39,293 nt of DNA from a virus. Below the pieces are notes generated by a model, which saw nothing but the letters and a program-made list of their open reading frames with translations, searched no databases and was not told the origin of the DNA. Of this stretch, positions 7,979-16,183 are shown in pieces. Location: positions 1 through 39,293 of the IMG/VR virus record IMGVR_UViG_3300037041_001315. One strand, given 5' to 3'. The position numbers and the translations under genes are program-made. Numbering within the stretch: position 1 is the stretch's first letter; every line of letters starts with the position of its first letter.

Positions 7979-9838
7979 ATGACAGCATTTATCAGCCCGC
8001 CGCCTCGGTTGCAGTTCTTCACCAACGCTGGCGTACCGATGGCCGGTGGGTTTCTGTACACCTACGCCGCCGGCACCACGACGCCGTTAACCACCTATAC
8101 CGATTCGTCCGGCACAATTGCCAACACCAACCCAGTTATTCTGGACTCGCGAGGCGAGGCTAGCATTTGGCTATCGACGGTTGGGTATAAGTTCAAGCTG
8201 GCGACGCCAGCTAATGTGGATGTCTGGACGCAGGATAATATTACTTCGTACCAATTTTCCAGCAATCTAATTAGCTACACCCCGGCGGGCACGGGCGCGG
8301 TGGTGACGACCGTGCAGGCTAAGTTGCGGGAGAGCGTGAGCGTTAAAGATTTTGGGGCGGCGGGGGATAACTCCACAAATGATACTGTGGCAATAAACTT
8401 GGCAATTGCCGCGCTTAACGCTGGGCAAATTAAAGCGTTGTATTTTCCTGCTGGCACTTACGTTTGCACCGGCTCGCTTACGACTATCACTAAAGACGGC
8501 GTGACGATTTACGGTGACGGGCCAAGGCTGTCTGTGTTATCACAAACGTTAAACGTGGATACGTTGACGTTTTCTAATGCCGCTCCAGCTACAAACCGGA
8601 TTAACGATATTTTCCTGTCAAACTTTGGCATTGGCTACGGCGCGATTACGGCCCCAACGGCGGGGCGAGCATTAGTTTTAATCCGTCCGGGGCGCTCGTA
8701 CATTTCAAACGTTGACATCCGAAGCGTTTATCAAGGGATTGACTGCCAAGGCGGCTCAGGCACGCACATTAGCAATTTGGCAATATCCGGTGCGTTTACT
8801 TGGTCGTCTGTGGCAACGGGGTCGTTTCTACTAAAATTCTCACAACACGCCGCTTCGCTAGAAATACCCAGTGAAATTTTTGTTAGCGGCTTTAACGTTA
8901 AAGGTTCTTCGCCGCTTTACCTGAGCAATGCAATTATTGTTCAAGCCTGCGACGGGCTATGGTTTAACACCGGCCATGCGGGATTTTCTTACAACGCTGG
9001 TTTGTATATCAATCCTCAAGCTGTAGCAACGGGATATGTAATAAACTTAGAATTTGTAAATGTTTACTTTGACGGCGGCGATTTCCCGCTTACTCAAACA
9101 AACCCGGCTACTTCTAATATTCTGCTGCAAGGTTCTGTGGTGCCAACGGTGACCCACATTAGCTTTATCGGGTGCACGTTTAAGAATTTTAGGGGTAACG
9201 GATTTAGTGCGGTGCAGGCCAATCTAACCGACCTTCGTGTTATTGGTTCGGAATTCTCAAACAATGGCGGCTATGGCTTGGTATGCAACGGATTGCAAAA
9301 CCTAATTGTTTCAAACAACTTTTTTAAAAATAACAACGGGGACAATGTTTCCGCAGATTGCATCACGTTGGTTGGCGTAGTCGGCGGCGTCGTCACCGGC
9401 AATCAAGTTCTGTCTGGAACCTTTGCGCACGCGGTAGGCATCAACATCAACGTCACTTGCTCCGACTTGGTGGTTCAGAACAACCTAGTGGGGTCGACGC
9501 ACGTCTTGGACTTCAACTGCATCTCTGTGACCCGCATTCAGTTCGGTGGAAACCGCAAGCTAGGCGCAGATCCAACGGTTGTGGCTGTAGATGGCTTTGT
9601 TCTCCCGCTGGGCTATGACGTGGTTACCGTCACTGGCAATACAAATTTCTCAAACATTGGAAACACCATTGTCCCGTGGAACAAAGTCACTTTGCGTTTT
9701 ACCGGCACGCCAACGGCAGTGGACGCCGCGGGCAACATCAAGCTAGCGGGTAACTTCGTGGCCACCGCAGACAGCACGCTAACAATGATGGGCGTTAGCT
9801 CCACCGTTTACACGGAAGTCAGCAGAGCCATAGTCTAA
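7979..9838 (+). CDS. Tailspike 2: head-binding domain plus beta-helix
   Basis: This 619-residue protein has an N-terminal domain (1-100) with FTNAGVPMAGGFLYTYAAGT and NTNPVILDSRGEA, the common podovirus spike head-binding motif. A linker, AGTGAVVTTVQAKLRESVSV, then KDFGAAGDNSTND, leads into a right-handed beta-helix with many ISNL, IVSNNF and VTGNQV turns, and then a compact beta domain. The linker is nearly the same as in tailspike 1. Only a weak SD (TAGG) is visible before the ATG. It probably binds and may degrade host polysaccharide. The presence of two spikes suggests a broadened or switchable receptor range (inference). Confidence 0.87.
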   Translation: MTAFISPPPRLQFFTNAGVPMAGGFLYTYAAGTTTPLTTYTDSSGTIANTNPVILDSRGEASIWLSTVGYKFKLATPANVDVWTQDNITSYQFSSNLISYTPAGTGAVVTTVQAKLRESVSVKDFGAAGDNSTNDTVAINLAIAALNAGQIKALYFPAGTYVCTGSLTTITKDGVTIYGDGPRLSVLSQTLNVDTLTFSNAAPATNRINDIFLSNFGIGYGAITAPTAGRALVLIRPGRSYISNVDIRSVYQGIDCQGGSGTHISNLAISGAFTWSSVATGSFLLKFSQHAASLEIPSEIFVSGFNVKGSSPLYLSNAIIVQACDGLWFNTGHAGFSYNAGLYINPQAVATGYVINLEFVNVYFDGGDFPLTQTNPATSNILLQGSVVPTVTHISFIGCTFKNFRGNGFSAVQANLTDLRVIGSEFSNNGGYGLVCNGLQNLIVSNNFFKNNNGDNVSADCITLVGVVGGVVTGNQVLSGTFAHAVGININVTCSDLVVQNNLVGSTHVLDFNCISVTRIQFGGNRKLGADPTVVAVDGFVLPLGYDVVTVTGNTNFSNIGNTIVPWNKVTLRFTGTPTAVDAAGNIKLAGNFVATADSTLTMMGVSSTVYTEVSRAIV

Positions 9839-9876
9839 TGAAACCAGCCCGCCTCCCCCGAGTCAGAAAGCCATGA
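9838..9876 (+). other. Twelve-codon mini-frame, possibly the cut-off start of the next gene
   Basis: An ATG overlapping the tailspike stop (TAATG) opens a 12-codon frame, MKPARLPRVRKP, that ends in TGA overlapping the ATG at 9873. One extra base in the C5 run at 9855-9859 would join it in frame to the next gene and give MKPARLPPSQKAMIMPQDWH, which looks like a natural N-terminus. It is either a leader coupling translation or the trace of a one-base indel. Confidence 0.35.
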
Positions 9877-10325
9877 TCATGCCGCAAGACTGGCACGACC
9901 GAAGCCATGAGCTGCGCCAGGACTGGTTCTGCGGCAACGAGGAAGCGATTGCCTTTATCGCGATGTTCTTCGACGCGGTGGAGTTGTGGGATGATCTCAT
10001 CGACAAGGACGTGCCCATTAGCGATGACCACATCAACCGCGCTTTCACCGCGCTGATGTTTGGCCTGCCAGCTAATGACTGGTTTGTTTTTAACCGGAAG
10101 TATTACTTGCCGATGATCATGATGGCGATTAACGCATTCCACGACGCCAATTTGTTTGCAGATTGCGCCGACAAGCGGTTACGGCTGCTGGCGTTTCACA
10201 TCCGCAACATTGGCCTAGAGATTCACATCGCCACCGCGTTCCTGCTTGGCGGCTACGACCACATGCGGATTGTCTCGCCGGAGATTCGCAAGTTTTTCGC
10301 TTTGGAGGATTATCAAGATGCCTGA
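9873..10325 (+). CDS. Conserved phage protein in the P22 gp14 position
   Basis: This 150-residue soluble, mostly helical protein has DWFCGNEEAIAFIAMFFDA, ELWDDLIDKDVPISD and FHIRNIGLEIHIATAFL. I recognise this as a conserved family among podovirus genomes but know no function. It sits between tailspike 2 and the first ejection protein, where P22 has gp14, which is implicated in morphogenesis. The start used is ATG 9873, overlapping the stop of the 12-codon mini-frame; ATG 9879 is an alternative. If the C-run at 9855 is one base short, the real protein begins at 9838. It overlaps the next gene by eight bases. Confidence 0.65.
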   Translation: MIMPQDWHDRSHELRQDWFCGNEEAIAFIAMFFDAVELWDDLIDKDVPISDDHINRAFTALMFGLPANDWFVFNRKYYLPMIMMAINAFHDANLFADCADKRLRLLAFHIRNIGLEIHIATAFLLGGYDHMRIVSPEIRKFFALEDYQDA

Positions 10326-11292
10326 TTTTACATCTGGCGCTGCTGGGGCCGGCGCAGTTGGCCAAGCCATAGGCGGCATTTCGGGCGCTAACGCATCCAA
10401 GCGGGCCGGCAAAAATGCGAAAAAGCAGGCAAAGATAGCTGCTGACTTAGCGTTAGCGGAGTCGCAGAAAGCGCAGGCGCTGAACACGCAGCAGTACGAC
10501 CAAAACCGTATTGCCCAAGCGGCTATCAACGAGCAGAACAAGGCGTACATGGCGCCGTATCGCGACGCGGGCATTGCTGGTCAGAACCAACTGCTGACCC
10601 TGATGGGCTTGCAGGGTGGCAATGCTGGCGCGGCTGATTTTGGGAGGTATGCTAAAGACTTCCAGATGTCGGATTATCAAGCAGATCCGGGGTATGCGTA
10701 TCGATTGCAGCAGGGCATTGATGCCATGAATAAAATGGCAGCGGCCCGCGGCGGGTTGATGTCTGGCAGCGCGATAAAGGGCGGCATAAAGTTTGGCCAA
10801 GATATGGGATCTGAGGAATACGGCAACGCCTATGCCCGCTACCAGCAAAACCGCGCCAACCAACTAAATCCTTTAGGCTCGTTTGCAACTGCCGGCATGA
10901 ACGCAGCCCAGAACACCTCCGCAACCAACGCGCTCTATGGCGGCCAGATGGGTGACGCTTCGCGTGGCTACGCCAACACGCAAAACGAAATAAGCATGGG
11001 CGGCCAAAACAGGGCTAGCGGGTATCTGACCGGCGGGCAGCAAGCGCAGGCTGCTGGCAACATGGGCGCGCAGAACTCCATGAATCAAGGGTTCTCGAAC
11101 GCGGGTAGTTCGCTACAGAATGCGTTGCTGATGAATCGGTTGTTCCCGAGTAGCGGTGGCGGGGGTGGTTCTCCGTTAACCGGCGGGTTTGGAGCGGCTA
11201 TGTCACCAGCGTTAACTAACGTAAATCAATTTATGCCGTCCTACATGCAGAATCGAGGCGGGACTGGGTATTTTGGGACTGGGGGGCAATAA
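10318..11292 (+). CDS. Ejection / DNA transfer protein 1, P22 gp7-like
   Basis: This 324-residue protein begins at ATG 10318, chosen because GGAGG lies nine bases upstream; an upstream extension of the frame to 10246 lies inside the previous gene. The N-terminus is a small-residue stretch (GAAGAGAVGQAIGGISGA), followed by a basic helix (KRAGKNAKKQAKIAADLALA). The family-like core has YDQNRIAQAAINEQN, YMAPYRDAGIAGQNQLL and DPGYAYRLQQGIDAMNKMAA, typical of phage DNA transfer proteins. A Gln/Asn/Gly-rich tail follows, with a GGGGG run near the end. It is the first of three consecutive ejection-type genes, as gp7-gp20-gp16 in P22, and should be injected into the periplasm to help build the DNA conduit. 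Confidence 0.75.
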   Translation: MPDFTSGAAGAGAVGQAIGGISGANASKRAGKNAKKQAKIAADLALAESQKAQALNTQQYDQNRIAQAAINEQNKAYMAPYRDAGIAGQNQLLTLMGLQGGNAGAADFGRYAKDFQMSDYQADPGYAYRLQQGIDAMNKMAAARGGLMSGSAIKGGIKFGQDMGSEEYGNAYARYQQNRANQLNPLGSFATAGMNAAQNTSATNALYGGQMGDASRGYANTQNEISMGGQNRASGYLTGGQQAQAAGNMGAQNSMNQGFSNAGSSLQNALLMNRLFPSSGGGGGSPLTGGFGAAMSPALTNVNQFMPSYMQNRGGTGYFGTGGQ

Positions 11293-11293
11293 C

Positions 11294-12601
11294 ATGTCAG
11301 ACGCATTCAACCAGATGCTCGCGCAAGGCCCGACGCCTATTAAGTTCGCAGATCCCGTCAACCAGATGGCGCAACTGATGCAGCTTAAGAACGCCCAGCA
11401 GACGGGCGTTGTTAACCAGATGGCGATTGATAAGGGGCAGCGGCAACAGGCTGACCAAGCGGCGTATCGCAACATGCTGGCCCAGCCGGGGTTTAACGTG
11501 AACGATCCGGCAACTCAAGCGCGGATGCTGGGGTTAGGCGGCGGCGAAGATTTAGCCGCGCTGGGTACGATGGCTAAAAACAGAATTGACATGGACACCC
11601 GACGCCAAGCCTTAGACAACGAAGCCTACGAACGCGAGGTGGAAGGCTACAAAGCTGGAGCGCCGTACAACGGTACGCGCGAGCAGATTGCCCAGCACTT
11701 TGAACTTGCCATGAATAATCCGATATTAAATACGCGGGGCGTTTTTGCGCAGCCCGGCGCCCGCGAAGGTTTTATGGCTAAACTTGCGTCTGACGAAGGT
11801 TTTGCTGAATTGCAACGGATGTCAAATTCAGCCAGCAGCGGAGTCAGTCAGCTAGACCGCGCGAAAATTGTGCGGCAACAACAGTTAGGTGCCGGCGGTG
11901 GGGCGGGCAGCACGCTAGAGTCCGGCGGGAACGTGCAGCAGGCGCAAATGTTTGCCGACGGGTCTTCCGCGTACATATCTAAAAACGGCAACATGGTCGT
12001 TAAAAACCCAGAGCAAAAGATTGTCACGGGCGCTGAAGCCGCGCGAGTGGTGCAGGCTGGTAATGCGTCTGGCGCAGCTAACATGGGCAACCGCGCGCAA
12101 GAAATGGAATCTGGTAAAGGCGCAGCTAAAGCGGCCACCGCGGCGTTTGCGGAAGTTGACAGGATCCGCGGCGCAAGCCGGCTGTACGATCAAGCGATTT
12201 CGGCAATTGACTCCGGCTCGCAGTCGGGCGCGCTTAACGAATTGTTCCCATCGATATTCGCGCCCACCGTCAATCTGGAATACATCCGCGACCAGCTAGG
12301 GTTGGCCGTGATTGCTGGCACCACTTTCGGCGCGCTTAGCGAAGCCGAGCTAAGGCTGGCGATGAACCAAGGGCTGCCGACCGGCCTAGAAGGTCCAAAA
12401 CTTAAAGAATGGATCATTGGCAAAAAAGCTGCTGATGCAAAATTAGCAAACTATCTAGAACGCCAAGCGGTATTTTTAGAAGGCGGCGGCTCGCGCGGCG
12501 ACTGGCTTAAAAAGACCGGCGCTAAGACTACAGATGGCGCGAAGGCACAAATATCGCCGGAAGATATGGCAGAACTTGACGCAATCGTGGGCGCGCAGTA
12601 A
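11294..12601 (+). CDS. Ejection protein 2, P22 gp20 position
   Basis: This 435-residue protein starts at ATG 11294, preceded by a GGGGGG run and one base after the previous stop codon. The N-terminus has MSDAFNQMLAQGPTPIKFAD, then long helices rich in Gln, Ala and Arg (residues 20-120), a Gly-rich section, and a C-terminal helical segment with LNELFPSIFAPTVNLEYIRD and FGALSEAELRLAMNQGLP. No catalytic motif or membrane segment is clear. Length and place match P22 gp20 (471 residues). It ends in TAATG, coupling it to the next gene. Confidence 0.65.
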   Translation: MSDAFNQMLAQGPTPIKFADPVNQMAQLMQLKNAQQTGVVNQMAIDKGQRQQADQAAYRNMLAQPGFNVNDPATQARMLGLGGGEDLAALGTMAKNRIDMDTRRQALDNEAYEREVEGYKAGAPYNGTREQIAQHFELAMNNPILNTRGVFAQPGAREGFMAKLASDEGFAELQRMSNSASSGVSQLDRAKIVRQQQLGAGGGAGSTLESGGNVQQAQMFADGSSAYISKNGNMVVKNPEQKIVTGAEAARVVQAGNASGAANMGNRAQEMESGKGAAKAATAAFAEVDRIRGASRLYDQAISAIDSGSQSGALNELFPSIFAPTVNLEYIRDQLGLAVIAGTTFGALSEAELRLAMNQGLPTGLEGPKLKEWIIGKKAADAKLANYLERQAVFLEGGGSRGDWLKKTGAKTTDGAKAQISPEDMAELDAIVGAQ

Positions 12602-14673
12602 TGGCTACCGCCGATCAATTGGGCGTGTGGATTCTTGCCAACAAGGACAAAAAAGGCACGCCGGAATTTGCAAAAGTTGTGAAAGGGTACGCCGCGCTCA
12701 GAGACACTGAATCCGCACCAGCCCCCGCCGCAGCGCCAGCCGCAGCGGCAGAGCCTGAGCGCGCAACGGGCGTTGAGCGCCCTGGCATACTTGGTACCGG
12801 CTTAGACATCTTGCAAGCCGGGGTCGAGGTGCCGCTTTCGATGCTGACCGGCGCGGGGGCGGGCGCAGGCGCCGGTGTAAAAGGCTTATACACGCTAGGC
12901 GCCACCGGCGGCGATGGGGCCGCCGCCGCGAAGGCGGTTGAAGATACGCAGCAGAAATACACCTTCGCCCCGCGCACGGCATACGGCCAAGCAGCGACCA
13001 ACGCGCTAAGCGAACTGTTTAGCAACATCAACAAGCCCGGCGAAGCGGTAGCCAGCGCCGGCTATCCGGGCATGGGCACCGGCGTGACGACGGGCTTAAA
13101 CGCGCTAGCGATGGTGTTAGGCGGCCCTGCGATCGGACGCGCTGCCGGCATGGCGCGGGGCGCGCCGGCAATGCTGCGGCAGGGCATAAACGCACCGCGC
13201 GCCAGCGCCCGCCAGCAGCAGACCGGTGCGGTGTCGCTCAGTGGCGCACCAGCGCCCATGCCAGCACCAGCGGCCGCAGCCGTGCCACCACCGGCACCAC
13301 CAACACTATCCGCAGTAGCAACACCACCACCGCCACCAGCAGGCCCGGTCTATTCGCGCGCGGCGCTGCTCGAAATGGGGCGGCAGTTTAAGCGCGATAA
13401 TCCAACCGCGACTGCGGCCGAACGCGCCGCAAATATGACCGAGATGGCGCGGCTATCGGGCAACGAAGCGCGGGTGGCTGACGTTGCTGGCCGTAATTTG
13501 CTGGATTACGCCGCGATAATGCCAGGCGAAACCAACACCGCGCTGTCTGCGATGCAGAGAAGCCGCGCGGTTGGGCGCCCAGAGCGGCTAGATCCTGTCG
13601 TTGAGATTATGAGCGGCGGCGCTGGCCGGGCGGCGACCGTAGCCAACGACCTTATTGCAACCCAGCAGGCTACGGCTAAGCCGCTGTACAACGCCGTCAA
13701 CGCAATAGACATTGTCATAACGCCGGCATTAAGCCGCACGTTGACCGCGCTAAGAGATTCTGGCGCATTTACCCGCGCGCGCGAGATAGCAATCGCAGAT
13801 GAGGTGCCGTTTGTCCTCGACGACGCGCAATTGTTGACGCCCGGCCGAAGCGTCAACATGGCCGTGCTAGACCAGATAATGCAAGCCCAAAGCGATATGA
13901 TTAAGGCCACAAGCGCGGCGCAGCCGGTTTTGTCTCGGTCGTATGTAAGATTAAACGACCGGTTTAAATCCGCTTTAGACACGCTTACCGGCGGTGCGTA
14001 TAAAGCCGCGCGGGATGCGTTCGCCGGGCCGGCTAAATCGCTTGACGCGCTGGAGAAAGGTCGCAAGTCGGGAAACCGCAACGCGGGGCAACGCGCCGAG
14101 GATATGGCTGGCATGGGGCCGGCTGAACTCCAGCACTACCGTATCGGCGCGGCTGAGCAACTGCGCGAGCAAATCGGCGACCGACCGGGCCAGAATAGGC
14201 TGATGAATGAGGAGTACAGCCGCAATGTGCGCGAGCAGTTGCAAGAGATTGCCAGCAGCCCCGCCGCGTATGAAGAAGCCTTAAAAATAATCAAGAATGA
14301 GAAAACGCTAAAAGAGCTAGAGTCGGTCGGGAAGGGAAGCCAGACCGCAGCGCGGCTGGCGATGGATGAGGACATGGCTACTAACGCGGTCGCCGGTTTG
14401 TCGGAAGTCGCGCGGGCCGCAACCGCTGGCGATTGGAACGCGGGGTTGAATTTTTTTATGAAGTACGCCAAAAGCCTACGGTTGCGCGAACCGGTGCGCA
14501 ACGAAATCGGGCGGGCGCTGTTGAGCAAAGATCCTAGCATCTTTAAACTGATCGAATCCGCGCAAGCCGAAGCGCTTGCCGCACGCGCGACGGCCGCCCG
14601 CGCAGCAATTCCCACTGCGGGCGTTACCGCCGGGCAGCAGCCCGCGCCCCGCAACAACCAACTAGGACGGTAA
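12601..14673 (+). CDS. Ejection protein 3 / large internal virion protein, P22 gp16 position
   Basis: This 690-residue protein overlaps the previous gene by one base. It begins with a helix (TADQLGVWILANKDKKG), followed by an Ala/Pro linker (about 39-55). Two Gly/Ala-rich hydrophobic stretches follow (about 80-100, GAGAGAGAGVKGLYTLGATG, and about 155-180) that could insert in membranes. A Pro-rich hinge (about 210-250) leads into a long helical C-terminal half with NRLMNEEYSRNVREQLQEIA and FMKYAKSLRLREPVRNEIG. P22 gp16 is 609 residues. It is probably ejected with the DNA and works across the inner membrane. No lytic transglycosylase motif was seen. Confidence 0.65.
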   Translation: MATADQLGVWILANKDKKGTPEFAKVVKGYAALRDTESAPAPAAAPAAAAEPERATGVERPGILGTGLDILQAGVEVPLSMLTGAGAGAGAGVKGLYTLGATGGDGAAAAKAVEDTQQKYTFAPRTAYGQAATNALSELFSNINKPGEAVASAGYPGMGTGVTTGLNALAMVLGGPAIGRAAGMARGAPAMLRQGINAPRASARQQQTGAVSLSGAPAPMPAPAAAAVPPPAPPTLSAVATPPPPPAGPVYSRAALLEMGRQFKRDNPTATAAERAANMTEMARLSGNEARVADVAGRNLLDYAAIMPGETNTALSAMQRSRAVGRPERLDPVVEIMSGGAGRAATVANDLIATQQATAKPLYNAVNAIDIVITPALSRTLTALRDSGAFTRAREIAIADEVPFVLDDAQLLTPGRSVNMAVLDQIMQAQSDMIKATSAAQPVLSRSYVRLNDRFKSALDTLTGGAYKAARDAFAGPAKSLDALEKGRKSGNRNAGQRAEDMAGMGPAELQHYRIGAAEQLREQIGDRPGQNRLMNEEYSRNVREQLQEIASSPAAYEEALKIIKNEKTLKELESVGKGSQTAARLAMDEDMATNAVAGLSEVARAATAGDWNAGLNFFMKYAKSLRLREPVRNEIGRALLSKDPSIFKLIESAQAEALAARATAARAAIPTAGVTAGQQPAPRNNQLGR

Positions 14674-14898
14674 ATGGACTATCAGCCTCTAATCAACTAC
14701 GGATTCGTTTCATTCTTCGCCGTTGCCGGCTGGTTTGCGAGAGAGCACATCGCCGCAATGAAAGAAATTAAACACGACATGTCTAAAATGCGGGAAAGCG
14801 GCCCAACGACTTACGTCCTCAAGGAAGATTACCGCCGGGACATCCTTGAAATTAAGGCGATGTTGACCAAGCTGTACGACCGGATTGATAAGCTATGA
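14674..14898 (+). CDS. Small membrane protein with cytoplasmic helix, lysis-cassette accessory
   Basis: This 74-residue protein starts immediately after the previous stop (taa-atg). Residues 5-22 (PLINYGFVSFFAVAGWF) form one membrane segment. A charged helix follows (MKEIKHDMSKMRE), then a second helix (RRDILEIKAMLTKLYDRIDK). A short N-terminal membrane anchor with a coiled-coil tail is common just before phage endolysin genes. It could be an antiholin, pinholin partner or spanin-like factor; none can be chosen from sequence. Its stop overlaps the endolysin start (ATGA). Confidence 0.6.
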   Translation: MDYQPLINYGFVSFFAVAGWFAREHIAAMKEIKHDMSKMRESGPTTYVLKEDYRRDILEIKAMLTKLYDRIDKL

Positions 14899-15245
14899 TC
14901 GAAACACTGGGCGAGAAGCAGCGCAGGTTCACCCGCTTGGTCGGCCTGCTTATCGAATGGGCCTACGCCAACGGTTACGAGTTAACGTTCGGCGATGCTT
15001 TCCGCAGTGTCGAACAGGCAAAGCTAAACGCAGCGTCCGGCAAGGGCATTATTGGAAGCCTGCATTGCGAGCGTCTGGCCATCGACCTGAACTTATTCAA
15101 GCATGGAACCTACCAGACGGCTAGCGAGGCGTACGCGCCTCTAGGGGCCTACTGGGAGTCACTCGGGGCTGACTGTGCATGGGGCGGGCGGTTCTCGAAG
15201 CCCGACGGTAACCACTTCTCTATCCGATTTGGGGGGCGAGCATGA
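14895..15245 (+). CDS. Endolysin: M15-type zinc peptidase (VanY-like L-Ala-D-Glu/D-Ala-D-Ala)
   Basis: This 116-residue protein has an M15 peptidase pattern: GDAFRSVEQAKLN (33-45), then H57 and D64 in GSLHCERLAIDLNLF, a WESLGADCAWGGRF box (87-100), and H107 in GNHFSI. H57, D64 and H107 would bind the catalytic zinc. There is no signal peptide, so it needs a holin to reach the cell wall. Phage enzymes of this class cut peptidoglycan peptide stems. It sits between two small membrane proteins, the normal organisation of a lysis cassette, and overlaps both by four bases. Confidence 0.88.
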   Translation: MIETLGEKQRRFTRLVGLLIEWAYANGYELTFGDAFRSVEQAKLNAASGKGIIGSLHCERLAIDLNLFKHGTYQTASEAYAPLGAYWESLGADCAWGGRFSKPDGNHFSIRFGGRA

Positions 15246-15418
15246 AATACTTTTTAGACAGGGCAAAAGAACCCAGCACCTGGCGCGGGTTGGCGCTGAT
15301 GCTGGGTGCGTTAGGCGTTGGCGTGTCGCCGGATATGGTCAATGCGATTGGCGGCGCGGTCATTGCCGCGCTTGGTGCTATCGAGATTATTCGGCGGGAG
15401 CGGCATCCTCAGCCCTAA
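15242..15418 (+). CDS. Putative holin (58 residues)
   Basis: This short gene begins at an ATGA overlap with the endolysin stop. The protein has a charged N-terminus with KEPSTWRGLAL, a hydrophobic segment (about 16-29), a short turn (SPDMVNAI), a second hydrophobic segment (about 34-50) and a basic tail (RRERHPQP). Two membrane spans in 58 residues next to an unsecreted endolysin fit a class II-like holin. The KEPSTWRGLA start is a pattern I associate with small phage holin-like proteins. The last 32 bases overlap the tail-to-tail gene on the other strand (15387-15542). Confidence 0.72.
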   Translation: MKYFLDRAKEPSTWRGLALMLGALGVGVSPDMVNAIGGAVIAALGAIEIIRRERHPQP

Positions 15419-15542
15419 GCTCGCACGCTTGGCAGCGTCCTTGATGTTTGGCAGTCTCTAGCGCGTGCCGGAGCTGCCAAACTTGAGCGCGAAGGCTGTC
15501 GTTCTTGGCGGTTAGGTCTTTAATCCATTCTTCGTCTGTCAT
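15387..15542 (-). CDS. Small hypothetical protein, last gene of leftward early operon
   Basis: This 51-residue frame starts with an ATGA overlap to the upstream stop. It is helical and charged (DEEWIKDLTAKNDSLRAQVW), with a C-terminal CQAC pair that could bind metal if paired in a dimer. It runs tail-to-tail into the holin gene, overlapping its end by 32 bases. The coupling and composition argue it is expressed, but I recognise no family. Confidence 0.5.
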   Translation of the reverse strand: MTDEEWIKDLTAKNDSLRAQVWQLRHALETAKHQGRCQACELRAEDAAPAE

Positions 15543-15694
15543 AGTTTGGCCCTTAGCAATTCTTCAATTTGTTTCACCAGCGTAGGTGCCGCTAGCGCCA
15601 ACGCCCGCTCGCGGATAACGCCAGCCTTATAGGCTTCCGTATCGTCTTCCTCGCGGATAGCGCGAGGTTCAATCACGATATAGTCGTAGGTCAT
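15539..15694 (-). CDS. Small hypothetical protein
   Basis: This 51-residue protein begins at MTYDYIVIEPRAIREEDD. The ATG at 15694 is chosen over upstream starts because it overlaps the stop of the DUF3310-type gene (ATGA) and has GGGGGAAG just before it. A short beta-like start is followed by a helix ending LVKQIEELLRAKL. No family is recognised. It is coupled on both sides within the tiny-gene operon. Confidence 0.6.
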   Translation of the reverse strand: MTYDYIVIEPRAIREEDDTEAYKAGVIRERALALAAPTLVKQIEELLRAKL

Positions 15695-15903
15695 ACTTCC
15701 CCCAAAAGTTTGTTGATGTACCAGCGCGCTTTCTCCAGGTCCTGCGCGCCTCCTTTCAGCTTCCAACGCCACAAGTACTTGATGGCTGCCCCAGTGCAGA
15801 CCGCCTCGACGCCGTGCAGGCCGGTAGTGGCCGCGGCAATGGCGTCAATGCATTCGACTGCGCCTGCGGTGTAGTGGGGCGGGTGGTTTACTTGGTCGGG
15901 CAT
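15691..15903 (-). CDS. DUF3310-family phage protein
   Basis: This 70-residue protein shows the DUF3310 pattern from its start: VNHPPHYTAGAVECIDAI, then AAIKYLWRWKLKGG and DLEKARWYINKLL. The family is widespread in phages, often called a nucleotide-kinase-like protein, but its biochemical role is not established. ATG 15903 is used because the family starts just before VNHPPHY; a longer frame upstream lies inside the neighbouring gene. It overlaps the genes on both sides. Confidence 0.85.
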   Translation of the reverse strand: MPDQVNHPPHYTAGAVECIDAIAAATTGLHGVEAVCTGAAIKYLWRWKLKGGAQDLEKARWYINKLLGEV

Positions 15904-16037
15904 TTTTGATTCACCAGCGCCCGCGCAGCATCCGCTAAGTTTTGCGCCGCCTGCCATGCCGCCCATGCGGCGTTGTTCGCCGCCCATGCTTTCTCTTGCG
16001 CCGCTTCAGCGGCTGCGGCAAGTTCTTTAAGGGTCAT
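15888..16037 (-). CDS. Ala/Trp-rich helical mini-protein B
   Basis: This 49-residue protein is nearly all helix formers: MTLKELAAAAEAAQEKAW, then NNAAWAAWQAAQNLADAARA. ATG 16037 is chosen for its AGGAG eight bases upstream and the four-base overlap with the stop of the preceding gene. It resembles the preceding 49-residue protein in length, Ala/Trp spacing and ribosome binding site, suggesting an old duplication. Function unknown; an amphipathic helix binding a host protein or membrane is possible. Confidence 0.6.
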   Translation of the reverse strand: MTLKELAAAAEAAQEKAWAANNAAWAAWQAAQNLADAARALVNQKCPTK

Positions 16038-16183
16038 TCTGGTTTCTCCTGCGCGGCGTTGTACGCCGATAACGCCGATTCTTTTGCCGCTTCCACAGCT
16101 TCCCATGCACTCCAAGTTTCGCTGTAGTGCCATGCGTCCCAAGCGGCTTCGAGCGCCGCCTCCGCTTTCTCTAGATCATTCAC
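16034..16183 (-). CDS. Ala/Trp-rich helical mini-protein A (GTG start)
   Basis: This 49-residue gene starts at GTG 16183 (the nearby ATG reads only ATG-ATC-TAG), within a GTGA overlap with the upstream stop. AGGAG lies nine bases upstream. The protein is helical, with LEKAEAALEAAWDAWHYSET and then WSAWEAVEAAKESALSAYNA, ending QEKPE. The same QEKPE end occurs in the upstream gene, because both genes finish in the same AGGAGAAACC ribosome-binding stretch. No family recognised. Confidence 0.55.
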   Translation of the reverse strand: MNDLEKAEAALEAAWDAWHYSETWSAWEAVEAAKESALSAYNAAQEKPE

